Below, in pieces: positions 1 through 9,521 of a DNA stretch of 64,000 nt. Location: positions 20,635-84,634 of the forward strand of contig PCUU01000082.1 of assembly GCA_002786855.1 (NCBI GenBank). Reading direction: 5' to 3'. The notes below the pieces were generated by a model. That model saw only the letters and a list, made by a program, of their open reading frames with translations. It did not search any database and was not told the origin of the DNA. The position numbers and the translations under genes are program-made. The first letter of the stretch is position 1. Each line of letters begins with the position of its first letter. The stretch is from Cytophagales bacterium CG12_big_fil_rev_8_21_14_0_65_40_12. GTDB taxonomy: Bacteria > Bacteroidota > Bacteroidia > Cytophagales > Cyclobacteriaceae.

Positions 1-2
1 CC

Positions 3-1352
3 ACAGGGGCGCTGAGTTTTTGGTTTAGGTCGTGGATTTTCAGCGGGATTATGATTGTTTTTGTCATTCTCAACATGGCCTTTACCACTGATTTCTTGAG
101 CTATCAATACCCCGCCTATGGCCTTGATTACACTCAGAAACCAACAGAGTATAACCTCGAAAGTCTTCAGGCTTTTGCTTCGGATGAATTTATTGAGGAT
201 TCAAAAATGAACATGATTTCGATTTTGAATAATTGGAAGGCGAAGTTTGAGGAAGACAAACCAAGAATGATTTTGATTACCGTGAGCGGGGGTGGGCAAC
301 GTTCAGCACTTTGGACCATGAATGTACTTCAACACGCGGATTCTGTTTTGAAAGGGGATTTGATGAAAAATACTTTCATGATTACTGGGGCTTCTGGAGG
401 GCTTTTTGGTGCCGCTTTTTATCGAGAGTTGGCTTGGAAAAACTTGATGCCACAAGCGAAGGAACACCTCGATGATTTAAGTAAGGATGTGCTCAATCCC
501 GTGATTTTTACGCTGTTGCTGAATGATGTTTTCTTGAAGCTTAGGTCATTCGAATATGGTGGATTCGAGTACAAAACGGAGCGAGGCTACGTATTTGAGC
601 AACGCCTTACCTCCAATTTGCATGGGCTTTTGGACAATCCCATAGCCTCTTATCGAATGCCTGAATATACTGCCGAAATTCCGTTGATCATGGTAGCGCC
701 CACCATCACCAATGATGGCAGAAAATTGTACATCTCGCCACAGCCTACTTCGTTTTTCAATACAGGGAATATTGCCCAAAACTCAAAAATTCAAGGGGTG
801 GATTTTGATTTATTGCTCAAAGACCATCAGCCTGATAGTTTGCGTTTTCTTACCGCTCTGCGAATGAGCGCAACTTTTCCCTATTTTTCACCTTCAATCA
901 CCCTGCCCACCATTCCTAAAATCAGCATTGCCGATGCCGGAATTTCAGATAATTATGGCATTTCGGATGCCATTACTTTCTTGCATGTTTTTGAAGAATG
1001 GATTGAGGAAAACACCTCGGAAGTAATTCTTTTGACCATCAGGGATTCTGGCAAGGAACCGCCAATTGCCGCAGACAATTCAAAGAATTTGGTTCAAAAG
1101 TTCTTTTCGCCAATCCAAGGGGCGGTGGGCAGCTGGGATCAAGTACAAACCATCAAGAACGAACAACGGTTCGATTTGATCGATGCCATGTACGAGGGCC
1201 ATTTGAAGCGGGTGGAGTTCGAATATCAAAACCAAGATGCTAACCGTGCTTCTTTGAGTTGGCGATTAACGGATCGAGAAATTCAAGATATTCTGAATGG
1301 AATTAAGGTCGACCTGAACCAGAAATCTCTAAGAAGTTTGGGTAATAATTAG
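3..1352 (+). CDS. patatin-like phospholipase family protein (5' end outside window)
   Basis: This is probably a membrane-associated acyl hydrolase of the patatin-like family. Three patatin landmarks are visible: a glycine-rich oxyanion stretch (SGGGQRSALW), the nucleophile elbow GASGG (GxSxG), and a catalytic Asp in ADAGISDNYG, where the usual DGG is DAG. An internal ATG lies at 51, but the frame is open up to the window edge and encodes hydrophobic residues before that ATG. The gene therefore probably begins upstream and carries an N-terminal membrane segment. Substrate and reaction cannot be told from the sequence. The next gene is convergent. Confidence 0.75.
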   Translation, partial: TGALSFWFRSWIFSGIMIVFVILNMAFTTDFLSYQYPAYGLDYTQKPTEYNLESLQAFASDEFIEDSKMNMISILNNWKAKFEEDKPRMILITVSGGGQRSALWTMNVLQHADSVLKGDLMKNTFMITGASGGLFGAAFYRELAWKNLMPQAKEHLDDLSKDVLNPVIFTLLLNDVFLKLRSFEYGGFEYKTERGYVFEQRLTSNLHGLLDNPIASYRMPEYTAEIPLIMVAPTITNDGRKLYISPQPTSFFNTGNIAQNSKIQGVDFDLLLKDHQPDSLRFLTALRMSATFPYFSPSITLPTIPKISIADAGISDNYGISDAITFLHVFEEWIEENTSEVILLTIRDSGKEPPIAADNSKNLVQKFFSPIQGAVGSWDQVQTIKNEQRFDLIDAMYEGHLKRVEFEYQNQDANRASLSWRLTDREIQDILNGIKVDLNQKSLRSLGNN

Positions 1353-1446
1353 CCTAAGTTTGGAAGAGAACCTTACTAATGACCTCTTTCAATGCTGAAA
1401 AAAATTCCTATGGAATGACCTACCATTTAGAGTACACGAATGCTTA

Positions 1447-2199
1447 TTAAATGCCATTTCGTTGCCTAATAGCTTCGTAAAGAATTACGGAAGTAGCCAC
1501 CGACACATTTAATGATTCAATTTTGCCGATGATTGGCAGCTTGCATAAGTGATCTGCAAACTTCATGTATTCTGGTGAAATTCCATCTTCTTCGGAGCCC
1601 ATCAAAAGGGCAACGGGCACGGTTAAATCTTGCGTATACACCATGTCGGTCGCTTTTTCTGTGCAAGCAATAATGGTAATGCCATTGTCTTTGATCTCTC
1701 TTAGAGTAGTCTTCAAATTGTCAGCTCGGCAAACAGGGATGTAGTTCAACGCTCCTGCTGAGGTTTTCATGGCATCGCTGCCCACTTGAGCACTTCCCCT
1801 GGATGGGATGACTATGCCATGAGCACCAACACATTCTGCTGTTCTGGCTATTGCGCCAAAATTTCGGACGTCTGTAATTCTATCCAAAACAATTAGCAAT
1901 GGTACTTCAGCTTTGCGATAAGCTTCTGAAATAATATTGTCCAATGAGGCGTAAACCACGGATGAAATAAAGGCAATTGATCCTTGGTGATTTTTGCGGG
2001 TTATCCTATTGAGTTTCTCGATCGGTACTTTTTGGATTGGGATATTGAAATCGCGGGCCGCTTCTAAAAGTTCGGTAGTTAAATCGTTGCGAACATCTTT
2101 TTGCAGCAATAATTTGTCTATTTCTTTGCCAGCATGTATGGCTTCAATAATGGCCCTGCTGCCATAGATGAAATCCTCAGAGGGGGTTGTATTTATCAT
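1447..2199 (-). CDS. rlmB: 23S rRNA (guanosine-2'-O-)-methyltransferase RlmB (SpoU/TrmH family)
   Basis: This is a SPOUT-class 2'-O-methyltransferase of 250 aa, the usual length for RlmB/TrmH-type enzymes that modify rRNA or tRNA in the cytoplasm. The N-terminal third is the substrate-binding domain (IYGSRAIIEAI). The C-terminal SpoU domain carries the conserved motifs VLDRITDVRNFGAIARTAE, LLMGSEEDGIS and IESLNVSVATSV, which build the knotted SAM site. The ATG start overlaps the stop codon of the upstream GWxTD gene as ATGA, so the two are probably co-transcribed and translationally coupled. Family assignment is firm. The exact target (G2251 of 23S rRNA in E. coli) is inferred from the family. 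Confidence 0.9.
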   Translation of the reverse strand: MINTTPSEDFIYGSRAIIEAIHAGKEIDKLLLQKDVRNDLTTELLEAARDFNIPIQKVPIEKLNRITRKNHQGSIAFISSVVYASLDNIISEAYRKAEVPLLIVLDRITDVRNFGAIARTAECVGAHGIVIPSRGSAQVGSDAMKTSAGALNYIPVCRADNLKTTLREIKDNGITIIACTEKATDMVYTQDLTVPVALLMGSEEDGISPEYMKFADHLCKLPIIGKIESLNVSVATSVILYEAIRQRNGI

Positions 2200-3416
2200 T
2201 CAATTATTTTTCCACTTCGCCAACTTGTTACTGCGTCCATCCAAGACTCCTTGTACTTATTGCCTCTAATTAATTGATACTCCAAGAGGTTGCCCTCTCC
2301 TGAAATGAGATCAAAAATGAAACGGGTGCGGTTTCCGTTGGGCGAAGCAAATACCCAAAGTTCGGTGTTTTCGTTGCGAAATGCCTGGAGTGGGTTGCCA
2401 TATATCTGATAAACCATTCCTCTATCTGTTTTCCAGCCTTCTTTATTTGTTGTGAACAAATGTGCTGCATCCCTAATTCTTTTGTAGTAGTATTTGACAA
2501 AATCCTGACTCATTTTGCTGCTGCCAGAAAATCGATTCATCACAAATCCCTCAAAAGCATCGCGCACATCATTTGCTTGTCTTATGGTTTTGAATTCATC
2601 CGTTGTAGTGATAAAAATTAGAGGCTGCACCATATTGTCATAGCGATCGAAATAAGGATAAAAGGCATCTGTTACTAGAATTCCTAATTTGTTATCAGGA
2701 TCTGATGCCTCATTGATTTCGTAAAATCCAGGAGTAGAAAATTTGAATGGTTCAGCCTCTATTGCGCCATATAGTGTATCAATTTCAATCTTACTGGTGG
2801 CATTGGGTTCACTATTATCGAATGGAGGAAGTGCAACGGATTTGTTGTTGAGCACGCCTTTGATCTCATACTTGCCTTCGTTTCCGAAAACATTGACCAA
2901 TCGTACGGTTTGATCAAGGTTGATGAATTTTGAAAAATAAGGCACATCCCGTTTTTCTTCAAAGATCATGAAAGGTTGATTTTTGAGGTCCTCTTTTACA
3001 GAAATGGGAATGTCAAAGATGAAATTTTTACCTCTGGCGATATTGTTGATCTCTAGTACAATAAGGTTTTGATCAGGTTTTTTTTCGAAGACAAAGGCAT
3101 AAACAAACTCACGAAAACCTGTTGCTATTACTGAGGTACTATCCAGTCTTTTCGTGGCTGAAACATGTCGTTCATCGATGTAGCTACTGCGAACGTCATA
3201 AGTGAGTTCGTAATCGCTGATTTTTACAATGCCACTATTGAGGATAAAGCGCACATAAACCTGAACTTGCTTCTCGTTTTGGGCCAGTCGATAATCGACT
3301 AAAAATTCATGGTTTTGATTGTATAAAAAGCTGATATCGACAGAAGTCATTCTGCTTTGGCTAAACAAACCAAAGGAGCTAAAAACTAATAAGCCTAAGA
3401 TAATGAGCCTTTTCAT
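2196..3416 (-). CDS. GWxTD domain-containing exported protein
   Basis: This protein of about 406 aa carries the GWxTD signature (EGWKTDRGMVYQIYGNP) near its C-terminus. That domain is common in Bacteroidota and has no settled biochemical role. I start it at the ATG at 3416, because MKRLIILGLLVFSSFGLFSQ is a classical signal peptide ending at SQS; an ATG ten codons upstream would bury it. The central part is beta-rich, with no catalytic motif I recognise. It overlaps rlmB by four bases downstream. The protein is likely periplasmic or surface-exposed; function unknown. Confidence 0.8.
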   Translation of the reverse strand: MKRLIILGLLVFSSFGLFSQSRMTSVDISFLYNQNHEFLVDYRLAQNEKQVQVYVRFILNSGIVKISDYELTYDVRSSYIDERHVSATKRLDSTSVIATGFREFVYAFVFEKKPDQNLIVLEINNIARGKNFIFDIPISVKEDLKNQPFMIFEEKRDVPYFSKFINLDQTVRLVNVFGNEGKYEIKGVLNNKSVALPPFDNSEPNATSKIEIDTLYGAIEAEPFKFSTPGFYEINEASDPDNKLGILVTDAFYPYFDRYDNMVQPLIFITTTDEFKTIRQANDVRDAFEGFVMNRFSGSSKMSQDFVKYYYKRIRDAAHLFTTNKEGWKTDRGMVYQIYGNPLQAFRNENTELWVFASPNGNRTRFIFDLISGEGNLLEYQLIRGNKYKESWMDAVTSWRSGKIIE

Positions 3417-3518
3417 GCCTAACTTAATTCGTGTTAAAGGTAACAAAAATGTGGTTGAATGCTGTCTATCTTAAGCTCATTGTAAGTTAAATGGTTTATT
3501 TTTGACCAAAATTTAAGC

Positions 3519-4292
3519 ATGGCCACCTACACAACAGAAATCGCTTCAGATAAAATACCATCAGACAATCCGATTCATCAACGACTGTTGCGGGCGTATT
3601 ATTTGGCCGTTCCGTATGTCAAAGGAAATTTGCTCGAATTAGGTTGTGGCGAGGGCAGGGGTGTTGAATTGTTGGAGCCTTTGGCCGATGATTACTTGGC
3701 CTTGGACAAAATCCAATCAGTGATTGATGAACTGAAGAAGAAGTACCCTGCTTTAGATTTTCACCAAGCGGTATTTCCTCCTTTTGTGGGCTTGGCCGAT
3801 AATAGCTTTGATACCATTGTTTCGTTCCAAGTAATTGAACACGTAAAACAAGACAAGGAATTTCTAAAAGAGATCTATCGTGTACTCAAACCTGGTGGAA
3901 AAGCCATTCTTACGACTCCGAACATTAAGAAAACCTTATCTCGCAATCCTTGGCATGTGAGAGAATACACCGCACAACAATTGACGGATTTGGCTGCTTC
4001 AATTTTTCCGAAAGTGGAAATGAAGGGCGTAGCGGGCAATGAAAAGGTGATGGCTTATTACGAAGACAACAAAAAGTCGGTGCAGCGAATTATGCGTTAC
4101 GATATTTTCAATCTTCAATACCGATTGCCTGCGCCATTGCTCAGAATTCCTTATGACATCTTGAATCGGATCAATAGAAATAAGTTAAGCGATCAGAATG
4201 GAGGGCTAGTAAACGAAATCAGTCAAGAAGATTACCTCTTGACTGATGACGCAGATACTGCTTTGGATCTTTTTCTTGTACTCGAAAAGTAA
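3519..4292 (+). CDS. class I SAM-dependent methyltransferase
   Basis: A 257-aa cytoplasmic methyltransferase with a Methyltransf_11/25-like Rossmann core. Motif I is LLELGCGEGRGVELL at about residues 38-52, the acidic post-I residue lies in YLALDK, and SFDTIVSFQVIEHV matches motifs II/III. The LKPGGKAILTTPN strand follows. The C-terminal third, rich in aromatic and basic residues, is a variable substrate domain. Such proteins often act on quinones, lipids or polysaccharide precursors, but the substrate cannot be read here. It stands alone: divergent from the GWxTD gene and convergent with the DUF2723 gene 8 bases away. Confidence 0.85.
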   Translation: MATYTTEIASDKIPSDNPIHQRLLRAYYLAVPYVKGNLLELGCGEGRGVELLEPLADDYLALDKIQSVIDELKKKYPALDFHQAVFPPFVGLADNSFDTIVSFQVIEHVKQDKEFLKEIYRVLKPGGKAILTTPNIKKTLSRNPWHVREYTAQQLTDLAASIFPKVEMKGVAGNEKVMAYYEDNKKSVQRIMRYDIFNLQYRLPAPLLRIPYDILNRINRNKLSDQNGGLVNEISQEDYLLTDDADTALDLFLVLEK

Positions 4293-4300
4293 ACCGCTCT

Positions 4301-7270
4301 TTAGAATTTACTTCGGTCTACGGAAAGACTAATGTTTTGCTGGTTAAGCATTTCTTTGATTCGGTCAGATTCTTCCTTGTGGCCGTATTGGCTGAATACA
4401 GATTGCAGGTATTGCAGGCCATTGAGGAATTTACGGAATTCATAATCATACCGCATTTTCTTTTGATGGTAGCTTGCCATGTCGTTGAACATTTCAGCGA
4501 TTTCCATTCCCATTTTCAAAGCCTTTTCTTCTTCGCCAATCGATAAATACCCTTGAACAAAACTGATCGAAGCGATATCGTAAGGCAAAGCTTCATTCGG
4601 CATTACTTCTATTCCTCTGTCCAACACTTCTTTAGCGCGTGTGGTATCACCCTCAATAATCAATGCTTCTGCTAGAGTAGTGAACATGGACCTATGATTT
4701 TGCGCAAAACCTCTGTAATCCCCGTTCAAATTTGCTTTTGGATTGTCCAAACCTCTGAATTGGAATTTGTTCATCACATTATCGTACATCAGGTCGATAT
4801 TTACCAGTTCTCTTAAGTTCGAAGGCTTTCTAACCGGTAGCAGCCTGTAGGCCATTCCTTCTTGAACTAAATAAGGGTCTAAATCGAAAGGCACAGAACT
4901 CACCGAAGTGTAATTGAGGTAGATGGGTCTTTCCCAATTATTAGCAGCAATAAGGTCAAGCATCATCAAATACCCTTTTTCCATAAAGTTTTGATCTTCG
5001 CCAAAAGTGAAGAACATACGGTCTACTTGATATTTCTTCAAGGCATCAGGCACAGCATTGGTCTTAGCAATTTGAGCCGAATCTATAGGCAGCATCAATG
5101 AACGTGCTGGCACGGTATTGATTTCTGTTCCCGACTGTAATTGTCTTTTTAGTGCCGGATTGTTCTTTTGAATCAATGAAAGAAACTGCTTTAGGTCAAT
5201 GGCTTGCCCTTCGAATTGTGGTCTTTCGTCCACATACAAATAATCATTTGTGCCTTGGCGATATTGATCGATTTCCAAAGTATAAGGGAAAGCTTCAGAA
5301 TCGTTCATCTTCATTTTGGTTTGATCGATGTACCAATCAGTGTTATAATAACTGAGTACCACCACCCGAACGTCCGTCCTAAATCCTTCAACTTCTTGAA
5401 CATACCACAACGGGAAAGTGTCATTATCGCCACCTGTAAATAAAATAGCATTCGGAGCACATGACGCTAAGAAATTCCTTGCCGAATCTACCGAGAAATA
5501 ACGCCCGGTTCTGTCATGATCATCCCAGTTTTCGGCTAAAAGGATAACAGGAGAAATCATTCCTACGGCAAAGCCTGCTATTATTGCTGCCTTGCCACGG
5601 TTCTTAAATGCGTTTCCAATCGCTAAAACGGAGAATCCAATCCAAATCGCAAAGGCATAATAAGAACCTGTATAAATATAATCCCTTTCTCTAGGCTCTA
5701 TTGGAGGCGAATTCAAATAAATCACCAAGGCCAAACCCGTAAGAATAAAGAACAGCAATACCGCTGAAAAACGTTTGGGGTCTTTAGAAAATTGGAAAAA
5801 GAAGCCGATCAAGCCTAAAATGAGAGGAATAAAATAGTATTGATTTCTTGACTTGTTATTCTTTATAAAATCAGGAACATCTTTGTCCGAATCCAAAGGA
5901 GTTAGGTAGTCAGCATCCTGAACATCGCTTTCCCTTCCGGCAAAATTGAACATAAAATAGCGCATGTACATATGGCCAATTTGATGAGAAAACAGAAAGG
6001 CCATGTTGTCGATAAAGGTTGGTTTTTCACCTTCGCGCAAGCCAGTAATGGCCATGTATTTTTGTTTGTGCCCTGGCTGCGAACTGTACATCCTTGGCAA
6101 GAATGTTTCCCAAGCGTTGTCGTATTCACTCTCTATTTTGTAATCGGCAATTTTATAAGAGTCATCGGCCTTGTAATAAATGGGCGCACCTTGCTTAAGC
6201 TCTGGCGGTGGAGCGTTAAAATATTGACCATAGAGTAAAGGCCTGCTTCCGTATTGTTCCCTTTTCAGATAAGAAATAAAGGTCATTACGTTCTCTGGGT
6301 TGTTTTCGTCAATAGGAGGGTTTTGTCTTGATCTAATTACAATTACAGCGTAACAAGAGTAACCAATGAGCACGAAAGTGATGCCCAGAATAAGCGTATT
6401 CAGGATTGGCCATTCTCTTTTTCTTGTCCATTTCAAGCCCAAAATGATCGAGGCAATCAGTACAAAAATGATAAACAAGGCACCCGAACCAAATGGGGCA
6501 CCAAAAGTATTCACAAAAGTGATTTCGAATTTACCTGCAAGGGTGGGAAGGCCGGGAATAATCACGGAGTTGATCAGTCCTACCAAGAAAAGAGAAATAC
6601 CTAATGCCGCAAAGCCACCTTTCCAGGTTGGGTTTTGGTATTTTTTGAAATAATAAATTAAGCCCAATGCAGGGAGCGTTACCAAACCTAAAAGGTGAGC
6701 ACCTGTGGAGAGCCCGAGCATATAGAATATAAGTACAATCCACTTGTTTCTGGAGCTTTCGTCCTCGACCAATTCCCACTTGAGCATGGCCCAAAATACA
6801 AATGCAGTAAAGAAAGACGACATACCATAAACCTCTCCTTCTTCGGCAGAAAACCAGAAAGAGTCGGTAAAGGCAAAACTCAGGGCACCAACGATGCCCG
6901 CAGCAATGAGCAACTGATTATGAAATGAAGTGACTTTTTCGGCAGTAGATTGAATCAACCTTCTACCCAACATTACAATTGTCCAATACAAGAAAAGTAT
7001 AGTGAAAGCACTCGACACCACACTTACCATGTTGATCCAGTAGGCTACGCGAGTAACATCGCCCATGGCCAAAAGAGAGAACATTCTGCCAATGAGCATG
7101 TATAAAGGTGCGCCAGGTGGGTGCGATACTTCAAGTTTATAAGCAATTGCAATGAATTCACCCGAATCCCAGAAACTTGCAACTCGCTCCACAGTGATTA
7201 CATAAACCACTAGCGAGATCAAGAAAACTACCCAACCGGAGATTGTATTGATTTTTTTAAAATCTGTCAT
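4301..7270 (-). CDS. DUF2723 (GT117-like) membrane protein with C-terminal TPR-like region
   Basis: A large (989 aa) polytopic inner-membrane protein. The N-terminus has the DUF2723 hallmark: a first membrane helix, then FWDSGEFIAIAYKLEVSHPP, where the acidic pair and the HPPG turn match the catalytic loop of GT-C-fold, dolichol-phosphate-mannose-dependent glycosyltransferases. About ten to twelve hydrophobic helices fill residues 15-560. A soluble region follows, ending in helical TPR-like repeats (about 850-980). Members in Bacteroidota are proposed protein O-glycosyltransferases acting on exported proteins; that role is inferred from family similarity. Monocistronic. Confidence 0.85.
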   Translation of the reverse strand: MTDFKKINTISGWVVFLISLVVYVITVERVASFWDSGEFIAIAYKLEVSHPPGAPLYMLIGRMFSLLAMGDVTRVAYWINMVSVVSSAFTILFLYWTIVMLGRRLIQSTAEKVTSFHNQLLIAAGIVGALSFAFTDSFWFSAEEGEVYGMSSFFTAFVFWAMLKWELVEDESSRNKWIVLIFYMLGLSTGAHLLGLVTLPALGLIYYFKKYQNPTWKGGFAALGISLFLVGLINSVIIPGLPTLAGKFEITFVNTFGAPFGSGALFIIFVLIASIILGLKWTRKREWPILNTLILGITFVLIGYSCYAVIVIRSRQNPPIDENNPENVMTFISYLKREQYGSRPLLYGQYFNAPPPELKQGAPIYYKADDSYKIADYKIESEYDNAWETFLPRMYSSQPGHKQKYMAITGLREGEKPTFIDNMAFLFSHQIGHMYMRYFMFNFAGRESDVQDADYLTPLDSDKDVPDFIKNNKSRNQYYFIPLILGLIGFFFQFSKDPKRFSAVLLFFILTGLALVIYLNSPPIEPRERDYIYTGSYYAFAIWIGFSVLAIGNAFKNRGKAAIIAGFAVGMISPVILLAENWDDHDRTGRYFSVDSARNFLASCAPNAILFTGGDNDTFPLWYVQEVEGFRTDVRVVVLSYYNTDWYIDQTKMKMNDSEAFPYTLEIDQYRQGTNDYLYVDERPQFEGQAIDLKQFLSLIQKNNPALKRQLQSGTEINTVPARSLMLPIDSAQIAKTNAVPDALKKYQVDRMFFTFGEDQNFMEKGYLMMLDLIAANNWERPIYLNYTSVSSVPFDLDPYLVQEGMAYRLLPVRKPSNLRELVNIDLMYDNVMNKFQFRGLDNPKANLNGDYRGFAQNHRSMFTTLAEALIIEGDTTRAKEVLDRGIEVMPNEALPYDIASISFVQGYLSIGEEEKALKMGMEIAEMFNDMASYHQKKMRYDYEFRKFLNGLQYLQSVFSQYGHKEESDRIKEMLNQQNISLSVDRSKF

Positions 7271-7293
7271 TTCAACATTTTTAGATGGTGCTC

Positions 7294-7311
7294 CTCAGTT
7301 AAAAAACTGAG
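7294..7311 (-). other. hairpin in the leader of the DUF2723 gene
   Basis: CTCAGTT and AACTGAG form a perfect 7-bp stem with an AAAA loop, 24 bases upstream of the DUF2723 start codon. No U-tract follows on the minus strand, so it is not a terminator. It could be an RNA leader structure or an operator, or chance. Confidence 0.3.
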
Positions 7312-7464
7312 CTATTTTGGCGCTAAGGTCAATACCAATAGTGATTTAAAACCATTTGCAGGCCGTGAAATTAGTAAAAATTCGCTTCAAGAAAGGTTAA
7401 TTTTTATTAATCGGGGCGATAGGCAAATTCTACCCAAACATTTGAATACGCTAGTTTGGCTGGA

Positions 7465-8109
7465 TTATGCCGAAACCGCGAGATAGAACATTAACCACAA
7501 TAAGAACAGCGGGACATAAGAAGTGAAAACGATCGCATTGGCGATGGACTTCTTTTTTCGGGCTGCATAATGAATTCCATAGGTAAGGAGAATCCAATAA
7601 CCTATTTCAAAAATGTTGATTGCAGAGTTTACATATTGATATTTGCTGGCTACTTCGGTATGATCGAAAAAATTCATGTAAGACAACGGATAGAATGCCT
7701 GAACGTCCCAATAGGTAGGGTTGGTTTCAATAAAGAAGAACCAAAGAATGGTAATTACTTGAGGAATAAAGAAGATCAACTCGGCAAACATTGCGATTTG
7801 CCAGCACTGCTTATAATTGACCCTGTAGCCCCATAAAAAGCAGCCCACCCAAAGTATAAACCCGATGACCGTAAATTTCCAAGCATAAACCAGCGGAACG
7901 CTGATGTATTTCAAACCCACCATTACTTTGAAAATGAGCAAACTTGGCCCCTCTAAAAACTGGAATGCTGGAATTTGGTCAATTACAAAGGTTTGCTTTA
8001 TGAACAGCAAAAGAAAATAAATCACGCAAATGAGCACGAACACCACCACCTTATTGATGGAAGTGTACTCCTTCATCTTCAATTCTAAACTTGTATATTC
8101 CCTAGGCAT
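7465..8109 (-). CDS. hypothetical polytopic membrane protein
   Basis: I do not recognise this family. The protein (about 214 aa) has five or six hydrophobic segments, a short basic loop (RKKKSIANA) before the last one, and no catalytic motif. The ATG at 8109 is chosen because a good minus-strand promoter lies at 8125-8152, which would put the transcription start downstream of the alternative start at 8127; a further in-frame ATG exists at 8076. It is divergently arranged with the TPR-protein gene at 8230. Inner-membrane location is inferred from hydrophobicity alone. Confidence 0.6.
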   Translation of the reverse strand: MPREYTSLELKMKEYTSINKVVVFVLICVIYFLLLFIKQTFVIDQIPAFQFLEGPSLLIFKVMVGLKYISVPLVYAWKFTVIGFILWVGCFLWGYRVNYKQCWQIAMFAELIFFIPQVITILWFFFIETNPTYWDVQAFYPLSYMNFFDHTEVASKYQYVNSAINIFEIGYWILLTYGIHYAARKKKSIANAIVFTSYVPLFLLWLMFYLAVSA

Positions 8110-8124
8110 GAATACAATTTGACA

Positions 8125-8152
8125 CAAAACTACGATTATTGGTAATACACAA
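8125..8152 (-). promoter_or_regulatory. Bacteroidota-type promoter for the 8109 gene
   Basis: Read on the minus strand, TTG (8152-8150) is followed after 17 bases by TAGTTTTG (8132-8125), matching the TAnnTTTG -7 element of the Bacteroidota primary sigma factor. Transcription would begin near 8119, just before the ATG at 8109. Confidence 0.55.
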
Positions 8153-8173
8153 TAATAAAATTAGTTGAGCGTC

Positions 8174-8203
8174 TTGGGATTCAGTTGAGTGGCTGTACTT
8201 TTG
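8174..8203 (+). promoter_or_regulatory. Bacteroidota-type promoter for the TPR-protein gene
   Basis: TTG (8174-8176), 19 bases, then TACTTTTG (8196-8203) fits the -33/-7 consensus well. Transcription would begin near 8209. This rules against the upstream in-frame ATG at 8185 and supports the ATG at 8230, which opens a signal peptide. Confidence 0.65.
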
Positions 8204-8229
8204 CATCATTGCGGTGGAATCAAAAATTA

Positions 8230-9438
8230 ATGCGATTTAAAAATATTGTCTTAGGCGTAGTTGCCGCACTTTTATTCAACTCGGCTGCTGTCCAAGCCCA
8301 GTCCAAAAAGGAGCGTGTAGAAAGCGATACTTCGAGGTACTTGCTGCTTAATCTCGCCTTGCAACACGAAATTACCACAGCGGTAGACAATATGTACAAC
8401 TTCGATTTTCATAAGGCCGAGGTTGAATTCAATTGGCTCAAGTATAATTATCCAGAGCATCCATTAGGCTACTTTTTATTCGGGATAAGTACTTGGTGGC
8501 AAATGATGCCGAATTTGGACAAAGAGTCTCCTTTAGGAGAGGAGTTTTTGGCTTATATGGATACGGCCATTTATAAATCTGAGGCAATTTTGGAACAAGA
8601 TGAAGATAATATGGAAGCCAATTTCTTCTTGGCTGGCGCTTATGGTTTTCAAGGCAGATATCATTCTGAAAAAAGGAACTGGGGCAAAGCTACGAATACA
8701 GGTAGGTTGGCTTTAAAATATTTGGAGAAGTCTCAGGGCAATGAAAGTTTTAGCCCAGAAATCCTTTTTGGCGATGCACTCTTCAATTACTACTCTATCT
8801 GGATCAGGGAAGAATACCCGATGCTTCGCCCAATTTTGTTGTTTTTTCCGCGAGGCGATAAAGCCTTGGGATTAAAGCAACTTGAAACGGTTGCTACTAA
8901 CGCCTTTTACACTCGGGTTGAGGCCATATTCTTTTTAATGCGCATCAAGGCTTTCGAAACAAACGAGACTTTTGAGGCTTTGCGCTTATCGGAGTATATT
9001 TTTGGACAGTATCCCAACAATCCATATTTCCATAGATTTTATGCGAGAATGCTCTACTCAGCAGGGCAAATGGATGCTACGGAAAAAGAATCTCTGGAAA
9101 TACTCAAAAGATTTGATGCTGGAATGGAAGGCTACGAAGAAATGAGTGCGCGCTATGCGTGCTTTTATCTCGGGGCAATTCATCGTGGCAGAAGAAATTG
9201 GGAGGTGGCAGAGCCTTATTATAAACGGGCGATTTCATATTCCGCAGACTTGGATTTGGAAGATTCTGGTTATCATATCTATTCTTTACTCCATTTGGCA
9301 GAATATTATGTGGAGCAAAAGCGCTACGATGAGGCCGCTCCGATGCTCTCAAAAGTAAGAAATGAGACCAAAAGGAAAGAATCGACCAATCAAAAGGCAA
9401 GGGAGTTAGAGAAGGAAATAAAAAGGAACAAAAAATAG
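8230..9438 (+). CDS. exported tetratricopeptide-repeat protein
   Basis: The protein (402 aa) starts at the ATG at 8230 with a signal peptide (RFKNIVLGVVAALLFNSAAV, then QAQS). The promoter at 8174-8203 supports this start. The rest is helical repeat: several TPR-like units are visible, for example LGYFLFGISTWWQMM, NMEANFFLAGAYGFQGRYH and YHIYSLLHLAEYYVEQKRYD, with a highly charged C-terminus. TPR proteins are scaffolds for protein-protein contacts, so a periplasmic or outer-membrane-associated scaffold is plausible. No specific partner is suggested by the neighbours. Confidence 0.7.
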   Translation: MRFKNIVLGVVAALLFNSAAVQAQSKKERVESDTSRYLLLNLALQHEITTAVDNMYNFDFHKAEVEFNWLKYNYPEHPLGYFLFGISTWWQMMPNLDKESPLGEEFLAYMDTAIYKSEAILEQDEDNMEANFFLAGAYGFQGRYHSEKRNWGKATNTGRLALKYLEKSQGNESFSPEILFGDALFNYYSIWIREEYPMLRPILLFFPRGDKALGLKQLETVATNAFYTRVEAIFFLMRIKAFETNETFEALRLSEYIFGQYPNNPYFHRFYARMLYSAGQMDATEKESLEILKRFDAGMEGYEEMSARYACFYLGAIHRGRRNWEVAEPYYKRAISYSADLDLEDSGYHIYSLLHLAEYYVEQKRYDEAAPMLSKVRNETKRKESTNQKARELEKEIKRNKK

Positions 9439-9521
9439 CTTTCACCGTTTATCCGAACAAAATTCTTAAGTCAATTGATTCACCTATTTTTACAAAATAA
9501 TATTTCGTCAAAGCGATTAAA

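Noticed and set aside
8185..8229. Upstream ATG of the TPR protein at 8185
   Set aside because: It lies before the predicted transcription start and would put 15 non-homologous residues before the signal peptide.
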